Origin: a virus
Direction: 5' to 3' (one strand)
Length of the DNA: 40,282 nt
IMG/VR virus record: IMGVR_UViG_3300044732_000369
Span: 1-40,282 of that record
The notes beneath the pieces are model-generated. The model was not told where the DNA came from. It ran no database searches and saw nothing but the letters and a program-made list of their open reading frames with translations. The position numbers were made by a program, and so were the translations under genes. Shown here piece by piece: positions 1 to 8,368 of the stretch. Positions within the stretch are counted from its first letter, which is position 1; every line of letters begins with the position of its first letter.

Positions 1-127
1 AGGTTAAGACTATTCGCTTTGGTCAGCAAGGTGTGTCTGGCTCCCCTAAAAAATCAGGGGAGTCAGCAGCCTATGCTGCACGTAGACGGTCATTCAAGGC
101 ACGTCACGCATCTAATATTAATAAAGG
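1..127. repeat. Terminal direct repeat (left copy)
   Basis: These 127 bases are identical to the last 127 bases of the window (40156-40282). The same open frame reads through both copies, so joining the ends restores one gene. An exact repeat of 127 bases matches a k-mer size often used in short-read assembly, so it most likely marks circular closure or circular permutation rather than a biological terminal repeat. Confidence 0.95.
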
Positions 128-170
128 TAAAATGTCCGCAGCGTACTGGGCAGATAAGGTGAAATGGTAA
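1..170 (+). CDS. Small basic phage protein, 3' part (gene spans the cut)
   Basis: This is the C-terminal part of the gene that begins at 40038. Position 1 is the second base of a codon, and the frame runs to a TAA at 168-170. The tail is Arg/Lys-rich and ends KMSAAYWADKVKW, a type of ending I associate with small conserved proteins near the structural genes of environmental phages; no function is known to me. The whole protein is about 95 aa. Its stop overlaps the next start by one base (TAATG), so the two genes are probably coupled. Confidence 0.8.
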   Translation, partial: VKTIRFGQQGVSGSPKKSGESAAYAARRRSFKARHASNINKGKMSAAYWADKVKW

Positions 171-1069
171 TGGCAACATTCGGTTCTATGGCTGATGAGG
201 TTGTACGTAAACTAGCAGGGTTTACGCTACGTCAAGACCGTCAGACGCATCTCACTGCTGCAGTAAACTCAACAGCAACAAGTATTGTTGTTGCATCTGC
301 ACAGAATATTTCAAGTGGTATTATTCAGATTGATGATGAACTTATCTATGTAGATTCATATGATCGTAATACTGGCGTACTTAGTATCCCACCGTATGGT
401 CGTGGATACAATGGTACATCTGCTGCAACACATCAAAATGGTGCACGTGTAATCATCTCTCCTACCTTCCCATCTGTAGATGTTAAGGATGCAATTAACG
501 AAACCCTTCTTGCAACCTTCCCAGATCTTTTCACAACAGGTGTACACACATTCTTGTTCTCACCAGCAAGATCAACTTATGCCTTGCCGGACGAAGTAGA
601 AACTGTATTTGCAGTATCATACCAAACCACTGGTCCAACAAAAGAATGGCTACCAATCCGTAGTTATCGAATTGATCCTATGGCTAACGTTGATGAGTTC
701 AACTCAAAGAATACAATTAGTTTGTACTCTGGTGTTGAGCCTGGTCGTACAGTACAAGTTAGTTATAGTGCTGCTCCTACTGTAATGGACAGCAATGATG
801 ATGACTTTGAGATTGTTACTGGTTTACCAGCATCCTGCAAGGATGTCATTGTTCTTGGTGCATCTGCACGTCTAGCATCATTTATTGATCCAGGTCGTTT
901 GACCTTTGGTTCTGCTGAGTCAGATCAACAGTCACAAATTGCCGGTCGTTCTTATGGTGCTGGTACCAATGCATCTAAATATCTTCTTGCTCTTTACGAT
1001 AAGCGTCTCGCTGAAGAAGCACGTAAACTAAATGACCGCAACCCAATTAGAACTCGTTTCACTAGATAG
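170..1069 (+). CDS. Putative neck / head-tail connector protein
   Basis: A 299-aa protein. I chose the ATG at 170 because it overlaps the upstream TAA (TAATG); an in-frame ATG at 164 is also possible. There is no signal peptide or membrane segment. Residues about 25-100 look like an all-beta domain, with a stretch of the form IQIDDELIYVDSYDRNTG. This is followed by a mixed domain with a helical C-terminus (KYLLALYDKRLAEEARKLN). The position after the head genes (on the circle) and before the collar and tail proteins suggests an adaptor, stopper or neck role. I do not recognise a named family, so the function is an inference from order and fold impression. Confidence 0.5.
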   Translation: MATFGSMADEVVRKLAGFTLRQDRQTHLTAAVNSTATSIVVASAQNISSGIIQIDDELIYVDSYDRNTGVLSIPPYGRGYNGTSAATHQNGARVIISPTFPSVDVKDAINETLLATFPDLFTTGVHTFLFSPARSTYALPDEVETVFAVSYQTTGPTKEWLPIRSYRIDPMANVDEFNSKNTISLYSGVEPGRTVQVSYSAAPTVMDSNDDDFEIVTGLPASCKDVIVLGASARLASFIDPGRLTFGSAESDQQSQIAGRSYGAGTNASKYLLALYDKRLAEEARKLNDRNPIRTRFTR

Positions 1070-1076
1070 GTAAACC

Positions 1077-2174
1077 ATGGCACGTAACTATAAATCAATT
1101 GCTGAACCAAAAACTTTAACAGCAAATCTTCCAAGTGATCCAACTGATTTATTGTTTAACACTGTAACGTTGAACAATACTACTGGCTTACCTACCGCAC
1201 CATTTATTTTGGTTATTGATGCTGACACATCAAACGAAGAAGTTATCCTTTGTAACAGTAGTGCTGGTGGTAGCAGTTATAACGTTACCCGTGCTACTGA
1301 ATCTGGTGCTACTCCAAAGCCGCACACTGCCCTTACATCTACAGCACGTCACATGATTGTTGGCTCTGACCTACAGATCGTACACGATCATTTCAGCAAT
1401 GATAATACATCTAGTGGTACTGCACATGGTGCAACTGGTGGTGTTGTTGGTCGTACTAACAGTCAAACCTTAACTAATAAAACAATTAATCTAACTGACA
1501 ACACATTAAGTGGTACGGTTGCTCAGTTTAATACCGCTCTTTCCAATGGTGATTTTGCAACCACAGCATTACTAGAAGCAAGAGTTCCTGTTGGTGCTGT
1601 TAACATGTGGGTTACCGGTACTGCTCCAAGTGGTTGGCTATTATGTCAAGGACAAGAACTTGCTATTGCAGATTACTCTGCTCTTTCTGGTGTTCTTGGC
1701 ACTACATACGGCGCACTAACTAACGGATCCGGTGCTAGTGGTACTACTCACTTCCGTCTACCAGATCTTCGTGGTCGTACACCTATGGGTGCAGGCACTG
1801 GTTCTGGTGGTGGAGTTACTGGTACTGGTCTTCCTACTGGTGGACAAGCATTAACTGCACGTACTCTTGGTGGATTTACTGGTGATGAGCGTACTCCTAA
1901 GCATACTCATCCTAATGCTTTAACTGGTACAACGTCATTTGCAAGCACTGGTCATACGCATCTTGTTATTAATGAAACTGCATCAACTTGGCCCTACTAC
2001 ATTGGCAATGGTCTGTACTACACAGAAGGAAATACAATTGCTAACTACGGTCAGGTGCGAACAGCAGAACCATCTGCTAGTGCATCCGTAGGTCTTAGCA
2101 ATGCTGAAGCAGGTACTGGTGAAACTGCAAACGTACAACCAGCCACTGTAATTAACTTTATCATCAAATTCTAA
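1077..2174 (+). CDS. Tail fibre/tip protein with phage tail collar domain
   Basis: A 365-aa virion protein. Residues about 175-240 carry a classical phage tail-collar domain (PF07484 type): VPVGAVNMWVTGTAPSGWLL, then CQGQ, then a TTYG turn and the hallmark LPDLRGRTPMGAG. After it come Gly/Thr-rich sequence with His-rich turns (TPKHTHP, TGHTHL) and an end of the form QPATVINFIIKF, typical of short tail fibres where His residues may bind metal in a trimer. The N-terminal 150 residues are beta-rich and probably attach to the tail. A second collar protein lies at 34548-36323. It is probably involved in receptor contact. Confidence 0.8.
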   Translation: MARNYKSIAEPKTLTANLPSDPTDLLFNTVTLNNTTGLPTAPFILVIDADTSNEEVILCNSSAGGSSYNVTRATESGATPKPHTALTSTARHMIVGSDLQIVHDHFSNDNTSSGTAHGATGGVVGRTNSQTLTNKTINLTDNTLSGTVAQFNTALSNGDFATTALLEARVPVGAVNMWVTGTAPSGWLLCQGQELAIADYSALSGVLGTTYGALTNGSGASGTTHFRLPDLRGRTPMGAGTGSGGGVTGTGLPTGGQALTARTLGGFTGDERTPKHTHPNALTGTTSFASTGHTHLVINETASTWPYYIGNGLYYTEGNTIANYGQVRTAEPSASASVGLSNAEAGTGETANVQPATVINFIIKF

Positions 2175-2183
2175 GGAGCATAA

Positions 2184-4187
2184 GTGCCAACTTATGATAT
2201 TACAGAAGATGTTCCCTATGATTTATCTTTACCATCAACGGAAGCATCCTTTGAATTAACTGACATTGCTTACGACATTGTCATTGATGACTTACCTTTT
2301 ATAGCAAACGTTAGCAATCAGAATCCTTATAGACGTGAGACTGCTCAGTATCGCAAGGATCAGTTTGATAACTCTACTGAACCAGGTGAGCAATCTCTTA
2401 CTGGTTGGTGGCTACGTTCACAAACATCATGGCACAACGGTGCAGGTATTTCATTCTATGAACCAGGTACTGACTATGAGCACGTAAGTCACAGGTTCTA
2501 TGACAGTCGTGGAATTGATATATGGACCGTAGGTGAAGCAACTTTATTACCAGAGTTATTCCATGCGTACACTGGTACTGCCGGAATTAATGCTTCAACT
2601 GGAAATGATGGAACAAATGATGTTCTTGTATCTGGTGATGCTAATGGTATCTTAAAGCAAATCACTCTGAATGGTGACTCTGCTGCAAATACAGCCAACT
2701 ATACTGCTGGTGCTACATATCCAGATGGACACAATGGTTCTAATCATCCATTTTATTCTGTAGCAACTGACGGTTCAACTTACTATGCTGTGTGCGATTC
2801 AACTGTACACAAAAATTCTATTAGCACATTAACATCTGATGACATTTACTTTAGATACACCTCTGGTACTTCAACGAATGCTTTTGTTGAATACGCTAAA
2901 GGATTTATTCTATTTGGACATGACAATAAAATAGGTGTTATGTCAACAACACAGACACCAACCTCTGCATCTCACAGCAGTGGCACTGTTGATACCTTTG
3001 GCTCAGCATTCCTTTCCAACTATGCAACACATATCAATAGCAGTTGGAAATGGACAGATGTTACATCATCTCCCGGACCTATCTACATTGCAGGTAATGG
3101 TGGAAACAATAGTGAAATCTGGCGAGTAAACTTTGACGAAGGAACTAATGCTTTAGATATGGCAGGGGCAACCATGTCCCTATCATTACCAGATGGTGAA
3201 CTTGTTAATGCAGTACACTACTACCTTGGATACCTTGCCATTGGAACGAACAAGGGTGTTCGTATTTGTCCAGTAAATAGCAACGGTGATCTAGTAATGG
3301 GTCCATTGCTAATTGAAACAAGTTATCCTGTTAAAGGTTTTACTGAGCGTGGCAGTTACATGTACGCTGCAACTAAGGTTGATGATGGTGCCTATACCAA
3401 TGGTATACTAATTCGCATTGATCTGTCGCAGCAGTTTAGCGATGGAACATTTGCGTATGCTTATGATCTAGAATATCGATCATCACTTGATACTGATAGT
3501 TCAGATTGTACTGAAGTATACAATCTTAACGATCGTCTTGTTATGGTTATTCAAGAAGATGGTACTGCTGGTGAATTGCAAGTAGAACATTCAGTAAACA
3601 AGCGTGATACTGGTTGGCTACAGACAGGCAAGATTCGTTATGGAACTATTGAACCAAAGTTTTTTAGGTACATAAACGTGCAGTGCACCACTGGTCAGGG
3701 TGATAATATTACTGTTTACACTATTGACAAGAACGGTCAGGAGTTACCTCTTGCGGTACTTAGCGAAGGTCTAAGCAATCAAGATGTATTCGTAACTACT
3801 GCGTCAGCAAAGCAAGAGTTCATGTCATTTAAGTTTGAGTTCAACAATGAAACAGATGATCAAGAGTTACCTGTGCTAGAGGCTTATCAGATTAAAGCAG
3901 TACCGGCTACTCGTCGTCAGCGTATCTACCAGTATCCATTGTCATGTTACGACAGTGAGATGGATAGATTCAGTTCTATCTTTGGATACGAGGGTCGCGC
4001 AATGGAGTTCATTCAGCGCATTGAATCTATTGAAGAGACCGGTAAGTTTGTTGGCGTAACAGACTATCGTACTGGTGAACAGTATCAAGGAATTATTGAA
4101 GAGGTTCGTTTCACTAACGAATCTTCCCCGGATAAAAACAACAGTGGCTTTGGTGGCTTACTGTTGGTAACAGTTAGGAAAATGTAA
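2184..4187 (+). CDS. Large tail protein, probable minor tail/tubular-type
   Basis: A 667-aa protein that starts at GTG 2184, with AAGGAG five bases upstream. The N-terminus is acidic and beta-rich. Residues about 70-95 read SLTGWWLRSQTSWHNGAGIS followed by FYEPG, a segment I associate with actinophage minor tail proteins. The middle has repeated short beta units with GN/DG turns, consistent with a beta-propeller (inferred from pattern only). The C-terminal 200 residues form another beta domain (TGWLQTGKIRYGTIEPKFFR). Its place between collar protein and lysis cassette supports a tail role. The exact structural position is unknown. Confidence 0.55.
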   Translation: MPTYDITEDVPYDLSLPSTEASFELTDIAYDIVIDDLPFIANVSNQNPYRRETAQYRKDQFDNSTEPGEQSLTGWWLRSQTSWHNGAGISFYEPGTDYEHVSHRFYDSRGIDIWTVGEATLLPELFHAYTGTAGINASTGNDGTNDVLVSGDANGILKQITLNGDSAANTANYTAGATYPDGHNGSNHPFYSVATDGSTYYAVCDSTVHKNSISTLTSDDIYFRYTSGTSTNAFVEYAKGFILFGHDNKIGVMSTTQTPTSASHSSGTVDTFGSAFLSNYATHINSSWKWTDVTSSPGPIYIAGNGGNNSEIWRVNFDEGTNALDMAGATMSLSLPDGELVNAVHYYLGYLAIGTNKGVRICPVNSNGDLVMGPLLIETSYPVKGFTERGSYMYAATKVDDGAYTNGILIRIDLSQQFSDGTFAYAYDLEYRSSLDTDSSDCTEVYNLNDRLVMVIQEDGTAGELQVEHSVNKRDTGWLQTGKIRYGTIEPKFFRYINVQCTTGQGDNITVYTIDKNGQELPLAVLSEGLSNQDVFVTTASAKQEFMSFKFEFNNETDDQELPVLEAYQIKAVPATRRQRIYQYPLSCYDSEMDRFSSIFGYEGRAMEFIQRIESIEETGKFVGVTDYRTGEQYQGIIEEVRFTNESSPDKNNSGFGGLLLVTVRKM

Positions 4188-4436
4188 ATGAGTAAGAAGC
4201 AAGTTAAAGATATATCAGGTCGCATGGTGGCTGTAGTTATTGCATCCGTTATGGGTACTCTTGGTGCTGGTGCACTATTGGGTATTGACACTTGGAAGTC
4301 TGCTGCATTAGCAGCGATCATGGGTGTTGCAGTTGTATCTGAATCTCTAGCCCGTGGATACCTTGGTGATGGCAAACTTGATGACAAAGAAATCAATGAC
4401 TCATTTGCTAAGGCAAACGAAAAGAAATCCAAGTAG
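4188..4436 (+). CDS. Small membrane protein, holin candidate
   Basis: An 82-aa protein that starts directly after the upstream stop. Two hydrophobic stretches are visible: VAVVIASVMGTLGAGALLGI (about residues 14-33) and SAALAAIMGVAVVSESLA (about 38-55). The C-terminal tail is charged and soluble (DGKLDDKEINDSFAKANEKK). Size, two predicted membrane spans, the charged tail and the position at the head of the lysis cassette fit a holin. Holins have little sequence conservation, so this is a call by context. The 60-aa membrane protein at 5538 is the rival candidate. Confidence 0.5.
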   Translation: MSKKQVKDISGRMVAVVIASVMGTLGAGALLGIDTWKSAALAAIMGVAVVSESLARGYLGDGKLDDKEINDSFAKANEKKSK

Positions 4437-4439
4437 TAG

Positions 4440-5537
4440 TTGAAAAGAAAACTACGCTTAGGAATTATTTCTTTTATCGTAGGTTCGTTAATGCTGGTAG
4501 CACCAGCAGATGCGAACGTGGTGTGTAATACCTATACATACCGGGGTGATGATGACTCTGCATTTGCAGCCAATCTACCGTTCACTCTTTCGCTAGGTAG
4601 CACAGAGTATAGCAATGTATTTGTGTCAACCAATGGTACGTTAACCTTCGGTCAACCTGATGGAACGTACTGGGACTACCCACAAACTCCATCAGTATCT
4701 GTTGCAGGTTATGACTGGGTTAGTTTTGGTGAGGGTGCATACCTATCATTTGGTTCTACCGAGAATACGTTTTGTGCCGAGTGGTCTGTAAGACCATTCC
4801 CACAATCAACAGGTGAACTAACACAGATTAGATTAGTTATTAATCGTAGTGATGATAGTGGTTGGCACGGTGAAGTGATCACATTTGGGTGGACACCAGC
4901 CAACTTGAGGCGTGGCATTAGGTTTGAACAGGGTCAACCTGTTGTACCTATAGAAGCAGCGTTTGATGTTAATGGTGGTGTGCCTATAGAAGTACCACCT
5001 GCACCAGTACCTACTTCATTTACTGATCCGCCTGTTGTACCAACGCCAGAACCTACGCAGACTGTAGAACCTGAGCCAATCCCAAGTGTTGTACCAACTC
5101 TGAACCCAGAGCCAACGCCAATACCTGAGCCTACTCAAAGTGAATCACCATCTCCAGAACCTACACCAATAGTAACACCTAGTGTGTTACCCACTCCGGA
5201 ACCAAGTGAAACACCTGAAGTTGTTATCCCTGTTCCTTCCCCCACTCCTACGATAAGTCCAACCCCTGAAATAGTCCCAGAAGAAACCCCAGAACCAGAG
5301 CCTACAATAGCGATTGCTGCCCCTGTAAGCCCCGTAGAAGAGTTTTTAGCCCAGGTTGAAATAGAACTACCAACTTACATAGAAAACATTCCCGGTGCAG
5401 TACAGATTGCAGCCGCTGCTGAGGCAATTATGGCTATCGGAAGTGACATGACACCTGAACAGAGAGAAGAATCTCAGGGTGTCGTAGTGGCTGCAGTTAT
5501 CGTAGGTCAACTAGCCCAAGTCAGGAGACTAAAGTAA
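4440..5537 (+). CDS. Secreted protein with Pro/Glu-Pro-Thr repeat stalk
   Basis: A 365-aa protein with TTG start at 4440. Residues 1-25 form a signal peptide (KRKLR, then a hydrophobic core, then a PADA-type cleavage site). Residues about 30-175 form a beta-rich domain with a nidogen-like feel (VFVSTNGTLTFGQPDG) and two cysteines. Residues about 190-300 are a low-complexity stalk of PTPEPT/PEPEP units, with high Pro, Glu and Thr. The C-terminal 65 residues are helical and end SDMTPEQREESQGVVVAAV. It is probably exported through the host membrane and displayed in or beyond the cell wall. Sitting inside the lysis cassette it may help disrupt or mark the envelope; superinfection exclusion is an alternative. 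No function is established. Confidence 0.6.
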   Translation: MKRKLRLGIISFIVGSLMLVAPADANVVCNTYTYRGDDDSAFAANLPFTLSLGSTEYSNVFVSTNGTLTFGQPDGTYWDYPQTPSVSVAGYDWVSFGEGAYLSFGSTENTFCAEWSVRPFPQSTGELTQIRLVINRSDDSGWHGEVITFGWTPANLRRGIRFEQGQPVVPIEAAFDVNGGVPIEVPPAPVPTSFTDPPVVPTPEPTQTVEPEPIPSVVPTLNPEPTPIPEPTQSESPSPEPTPIVTPSVLPTPEPSETPEVVIPVPSPTPTISPTPEIVPEETPEPEPTIAIAAPVSPVEEFLAQVEIELPTYIENIPGAVQIAAAAEAIMAIGSDMTPEQREESQGVVVAAVIVGQLAQVRRLK

Positions 5538-5720
5538 TTGTTTAACAGGCTAAAGAAATACTTGAAAGAAATTACGGCTGAGACATACACCTTAGTCGGA
5601 CTTGGCATCGCCTACTTTACGTTAGATGGCGGAGCAAAGAAGGTTACGGGAGTACTAATCATAGTTGGTTTTATTCTGTGGCTCATAACTATACCCCTAA
5701 GAGAAGAGGATGAAGACTAA
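5538..5720 (+). CDS. Small two-span membrane protein, holin-like
   Basis: A 60-aa protein with TTG start directly after the TAA of the upstream gene. It has a basic N-terminus (FNRLKKYLKE), two hydrophobic segments (YTLVGLGIAYFTL and VTGVLIIVGFILWLITIPL) and an acidic end (REEDED). This charge layout is common for class II holins. It overlaps the endolysin start by one base (TAATG), so the two are translationally coupled, which makes it a strong holin or antiholin candidate. Confidence 0.55.
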   Translation: MFNRLKKYLKEITAETYTLVGLGIAYFTLDGGAKKVTGVLIIVGFILWLITIPLREEDED

Positions 5721-6151
5721 TGGCTTCACCAATGCAAGATCCAAAGTATAAGGTAACAACTCCCTTCGGAGTTAAGGGACGCATGTGGTCCTCAGGAAAG
5801 CACGAAGGAGTAGACTACGCTGCACCAGTAGGTGCTGTTGTTGTTGCACCTTGTGATGGTAAGGTAGTTAAGGTTGGACAGTGCTGGGGTGCTGCCTTTG
5901 GGCAATACTCAGTTCTTCTAAAGGTTGATGCCGGACATCTTCTTTTTGCTCACCTATCTTCTTACAAGGTAAAGGTTGGACAGTCACTTAAGACTGGAGA
6001 CTTTATCGGTAAGGTAGGTAAAGAAGGAAATGTTACTGGTCCACACCTACACATGGAACTACAAAAAGGACCAGGCTGGAAAAAGGGTGGCGGTCTAGAC
6101 CCTAAGGCTATCATCGGCGGAGCCGAGAAACCAGCAACACCAGGAGCCTAA
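5720..6151 (+). CDS. M23-family endopeptidase (endolysin)
   Basis: A 143-aa LytM/M23 zinc metallopeptidase, the likely endolysin. The catalytic pattern is complete: HEGVD gives the zinc ligands His28 and Asp32, FAHLS gives His78, and GPHLHME gives His109 and His111. The usual M23 beta core surrounds these (VAPCDGKVVKVG, VKVGQSLKTGDFIGKVG). There is no signal peptide and no separate cell-wall-binding domain, so release depends on a holin; two small membrane proteins lie just upstream. M23 enzymes cut peptide cross-bridges or stems in peptidoglycan. The last residues (KPATPGA) look like a disordered tail. Confidence 0.9.
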   Translation: MASPMQDPKYKVTTPFGVKGRMWSSGKHEGVDYAAPVGAVVVAPCDGKVVKVGQCWGAAFGQYSVLLKVDAGHLLFAHLSSYKVKVGQSLKTGDFIGKVGKEGNVTGPHLHMELQKGPGWKKGGGLDPKAIIGGAEKPATPGA

Positions 6152-6628
6152 TTGCTCCGCAAGATAGTAGCGATATCTCTAAGCACTGCTCTTGTTCTTA
6201 CACTGTCTTCATCACAGGCTGATGCAGGTGCAAGTAAGTTAAAGAAAGACGAGAGCACGGTATCGCTACGCACCAACAAGTGGACTGATGTTCCATTTAG
6301 TGGTGGAAATTCTTTCACATTAAATGGTGAGAGAACCCTGTGGGTTTCACAGTTACACGTACAGTGTGAGAAGAAACCACGTTACGTTAAGATGCGACTG
6401 GCTCGTCACTTACCTAATGGTAAGTTAGATACTACCGGTACCACAACCTATGCATACCCAAAAGGTATAAAGGTGTGGCAAGGTACTTTGCTCTGGGAGA
6501 CCAGAAGCAAGCATCCTATGACAGTCCAGTACAAAATCATGGGTGGCAGTGGATGTACATCATCTAATCGCCAGTTCAAATGGTGGCAACCAGGAGAACC
6601 TATCCCTGACGTACCAACAACTGAATAA
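6152..6628 (+). CDS. Secreted protein of unknown function in lysis cassette
   Basis: A 158-aa protein with TTG start directly after the endolysin stop. The N-terminal 26 residues are a signal peptide: basic LRK, a hydrophobic IVAISLSTALVLTLS core and an ADAG-type cleavage region. The mature part is basic and beta-rich with two cysteines (QCEKK and GSGCTSS), which could form a disulfide outside the cell. It is the last gene before the late terminator. A second exported protein in the same cassette (4440) suggests the phage targets the actinobacterial envelope with exported accessory factors. I do not recognise the family. Confidence 0.6.
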   Translation: MLRKIVAISLSTALVLTLSSSQADAGASKLKKDESTVSLRTNKWTDVPFSGGNSFTLNGERTLWVSQLHVQCEKKPRYVKMRLARHLPNGKLDTTGTTTYAYPKGIKVWQGTLLWETRSKHPMTVQYKIMGGSGCTSSNRQFKWWQPGEPIPDVPTTE

Positions 6629-6635
6629 AAGAATT

Positions 6636-6678
6636 CCCCCCAGAGAGATTTCCTCGTCTCTTTGGGGGGATCTTTTTT
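6636..6678. terminator. Strong intrinsic terminator, probably bidirectional
   Basis: The left arm CCCCCCAGAGAGA (6636-6648) pairs with TCTCTTTGGGGGG (6657-6669) with one mismatch and an 8-base loop. TCTTTTTT follows on the plus strand. On the minus strand the hairpin is followed by AATTCTTTTATT. It lies between convergent late (rightward) and early (leftward) genes and can stop both. Confidence 0.9.
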
Positions 6679-6793
6679 ATTTGTGCTGACAGTAACAGTC
6701 AGGATAACTACACTTAGCATGAAGCATTTGAGATATAGACTTGCTTCCTACTTTGCTTGCATCACCTGCGTTTTGACAGTTCTTACAGATCAT
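6677..6793 (-). CDS. 38-aa zinc-motif miniprotein
   Basis: The protein starts MICKNCQNAGDAS and ends CSYPDCYCQHK. It has CxxC followed by C-x4-C-x-C-x-H, a likely single zinc site. The start ATG lies inside the end of the upstream gene (overlap ATGATCTGTAA), which is typical of this operon. The stop sits in the T-tract of the shared terminator. Miniproteins of this layout are frequent in actinophages; the function is unknown. It is the last gene of the leftward operon. Confidence 0.7.
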   Translation of the reverse strand: MICKNCQNAGDASKVGSKSISQMLHAKCSYPDCYCQHK

Positions 6794-6926
6794 AGTTCTT
6801 TGTCCTGACGTTCCGGTCAAAGGAATTGATGTCACGTTCTAACTTAAGTTCTTCTTTAAGTTTACTTACCTTGCGATAAGCAGTGTTTAGTTCAGAGTTA
6901 AGAAGAGAACTCTTCCACTGCTCCAT
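6783..6926 (-). CDS. Small coiled-coil protein
   Basis: A 47-aa protein from the internal ATG at 6926 (MEQWKSSLLN); a start at 6935 is also possible. It overlaps the end of the sigma-like gene in another frame and overlaps the start of the 38-aa zinc protein by 11 bases, so it fits the coupled chain. The sequence NSELNTAYRKVSKLKEELKL has heptad character and suggests a coiled coil. The longer frame back to 7022 would overlap the sigma-like gene by over 120 bases and is less likely. No function is recognised. Confidence 0.5.
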   Translation of the reverse strand: MEQWKSSLLNSELNTAYRKVSKLKEELKLERDINSFDRNVRTKNYDL

Positions 6927-7620
6927 CGTAATCATCGCTCTTAGGTGCCGGTTCTCCTGCTTTAGTTTCCGCTTCGTTACCATCTGATTCATCCTCATCT
7001 TTGAATGGTGGAAATCCACCAAGGTGTCTTACCATTTTGTTTAGTGCTCGGTTAGCCTGCATCGCTGCTGCTTTTGATGAAGGCTTTTCTGGTAATGCTT
7101 GTTCATGTAGGTCCTGTGAGGTTACTTCCTCACCGTAGAACAAGAACACAAGGTTCTGTTCCTTTTCATCTAACATACCAAAGGCTCTACGAATGTCAGC
7201 AACGTGTGCCATCCAGTCGTCAGACTGTTCAAGAGACTTGGTTGACCTTCCGGTAGTGGACAATGCGTTCTCTACCTTCTGCCAATTGTCGGATAAGATA
7301 GCAGGGATCATAGCCTTGACAAACTCCTTGCGGTACCAGAACACATCCTCTATGCTGTAGCCTTCTTTGTGTGCCTTTTCTCTGACGCACATATCGTAGG
7401 CAGCATTACGCAATGATCTAGCAAACAGTTTATCTGAATCCTTGACATCTTCTTTTAACCACTCTTTAGTTTTTACTGGATGTTCAATGAACCATAGCCA
7501 CAGGTGTTGCTCTAGGTCTTGTCTCTCGACCATCGGATACTTGCGACAATACTCGGATGCAATTTGAACAACCATACTTCTATAAGTTTCGATAACTTCA
7601 TAGTTTAGTTTACCATTCAT
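6898..7620 (-). CDS. Sigma-factor-like DNA-binding protein
   Basis: A 240-aa protein. I chose the ATG at 7620 (MNGKLNYEVIETYRS), which overlaps the end of the upstream gene by 11 bases; the frame itself opens further upstream. The N-terminal part (YCRKYPMVERQDLEQHLWLW, then FIEHP) resembles sigma region 2 of ECF-like factors. The segment around residues 145-200 (AFGMLDEKEQNLVFLFYGEE, then a helix-turn-helix and ANRALNKMVRHLGG) resembles region 4. Proteins of this layout are common in actinophages and annotated as sigma-like. It is the best candidate for switching on the late promoter near 19.88 kb, which has a good -10 but no recognisable -35. The acidic Ser/Asp-rich tail (about 40 residues) is probably disordered. 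Confidence 0.65.
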   Translation of the reverse strand: MNGKLNYEVIETYRSMVVQIASEYCRKYPMVERQDLEQHLWLWFIEHPVKTKEWLKEDVKDSDKLFARSLRNAAYDMCVREKAHKEGYSIEDVFWYRKEFVKAMIPAILSDNWQKVENALSTTGRSTKSLEQSDDWMAHVADIRRAFGMLDEKEQNLVFLFYGEEVTSQDLHEQALPEKPSSKAAAMQANRALNKMVRHLGGFPPFKDEDESDGNEAETKAGEPAPKSDDYDGAVEEFSS

Positions 7621-8368
7621 ACAATTCACCCTCAACAACAAAGGATCTGCCGTTGATCGGGACAACTACTGGAGTAACATTGCCTCTACGAATGTAGAGC
7701 ATAGTGAATGCTTGTTGCCAGTTAGCCGAACCTGTGTTCAGGTAAGACGCTTGGCTAAGATCCATAAGGTGTCCGACTTCAACTCCGTAGAGACGGTTGT
7801 GAATCTTCCCGTTGTATCCTTGGTGTTCGTGTTGAATACCCGCTCGATGTGTATGCCCACAGACAACCGAAGCCCCAATCTTGCGAGCCAAAGATAAAGC
7901 CGTGCCACCTGCTTGACGTGAGATGTTGCCTTCATCTCCATGCGCCAGTACCCATCCTGGAGTAAACTGCCAGATACTATCGTGATAGGTAATTTCGTTC
8001 TCACGATAATTGAGTAACTTGGAGTACTCCAGGTCCCGCAAACTGGCGAGTGCTGGTGCGTACTTCTTAACATAGTGTTCGACCCGATCACCGTGGTTGC
8101 TCCTCATTGTATGGAATGGCTTGTCTCCAAGTTGTTCCTTGAATTCAAGCATAATCTTTGCAGTCTTATCAAGGTTCTTCTGAAGAGTACCTGCGTACTC
8201 ACCAGCCGTACCCTTGTTCCAACGTGATGGTTCCGGACTATCAGACTCATCACCTACACAGTACAGTTCGTCAGGTTCGTACTCACCAACAAAGTTCTGT
8301 AATGCCCGTACCGCACGTGGATCGTGGTATGGGATTTGCATATCAGGTATTACAATAACGCGTTTCAC
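7610..8368 (-). CDS. Calcineurin-like metallophosphoesterase
   Basis: A 252-aa protein starting with GTG at 8368, sharing GTGA with the upstream stop. All motifs of the two-metal phosphoesterase fold are seen: PDMQ (Asp9), VGDESD (Asp39), SNHGDR (Asn90, His91), LAHGDEG (His142) and CGHTHR (His171, His173). These enzymes cut phosphodiesters or phosphomonoesters. In phages they may trim nucleic-acid ends or remove cyclic-nucleotide signals. The setting, next to the DUF1599 protein and primase, hints at nucleic-acid or nucleotide metabolism. The substrate is not predictable from sequence. Confidence 0.88.
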   Translation of the reverse strand: MKRVIVIPDMQIPYHDPRAVRALQNFVGEYEPDELYCVGDESDSPEPSRWNKGTAGEYAGTLQKNLDKTAKIMLEFKEQLGDKPFHTMRSNHGDRVEHYVKKYAPALASLRDLEYSKLLNYRENEITYHDSIWQFTPGWVLAHGDEGNISRQAGGTALSLARKIGASVVCGHTHRAGIQHEHQGYNGKIHNRLYGVEVGHLMDLSQASYLNTGSANWQQAFTMLYIRRGNVTPVVVPINGRSFVVEGELYEW

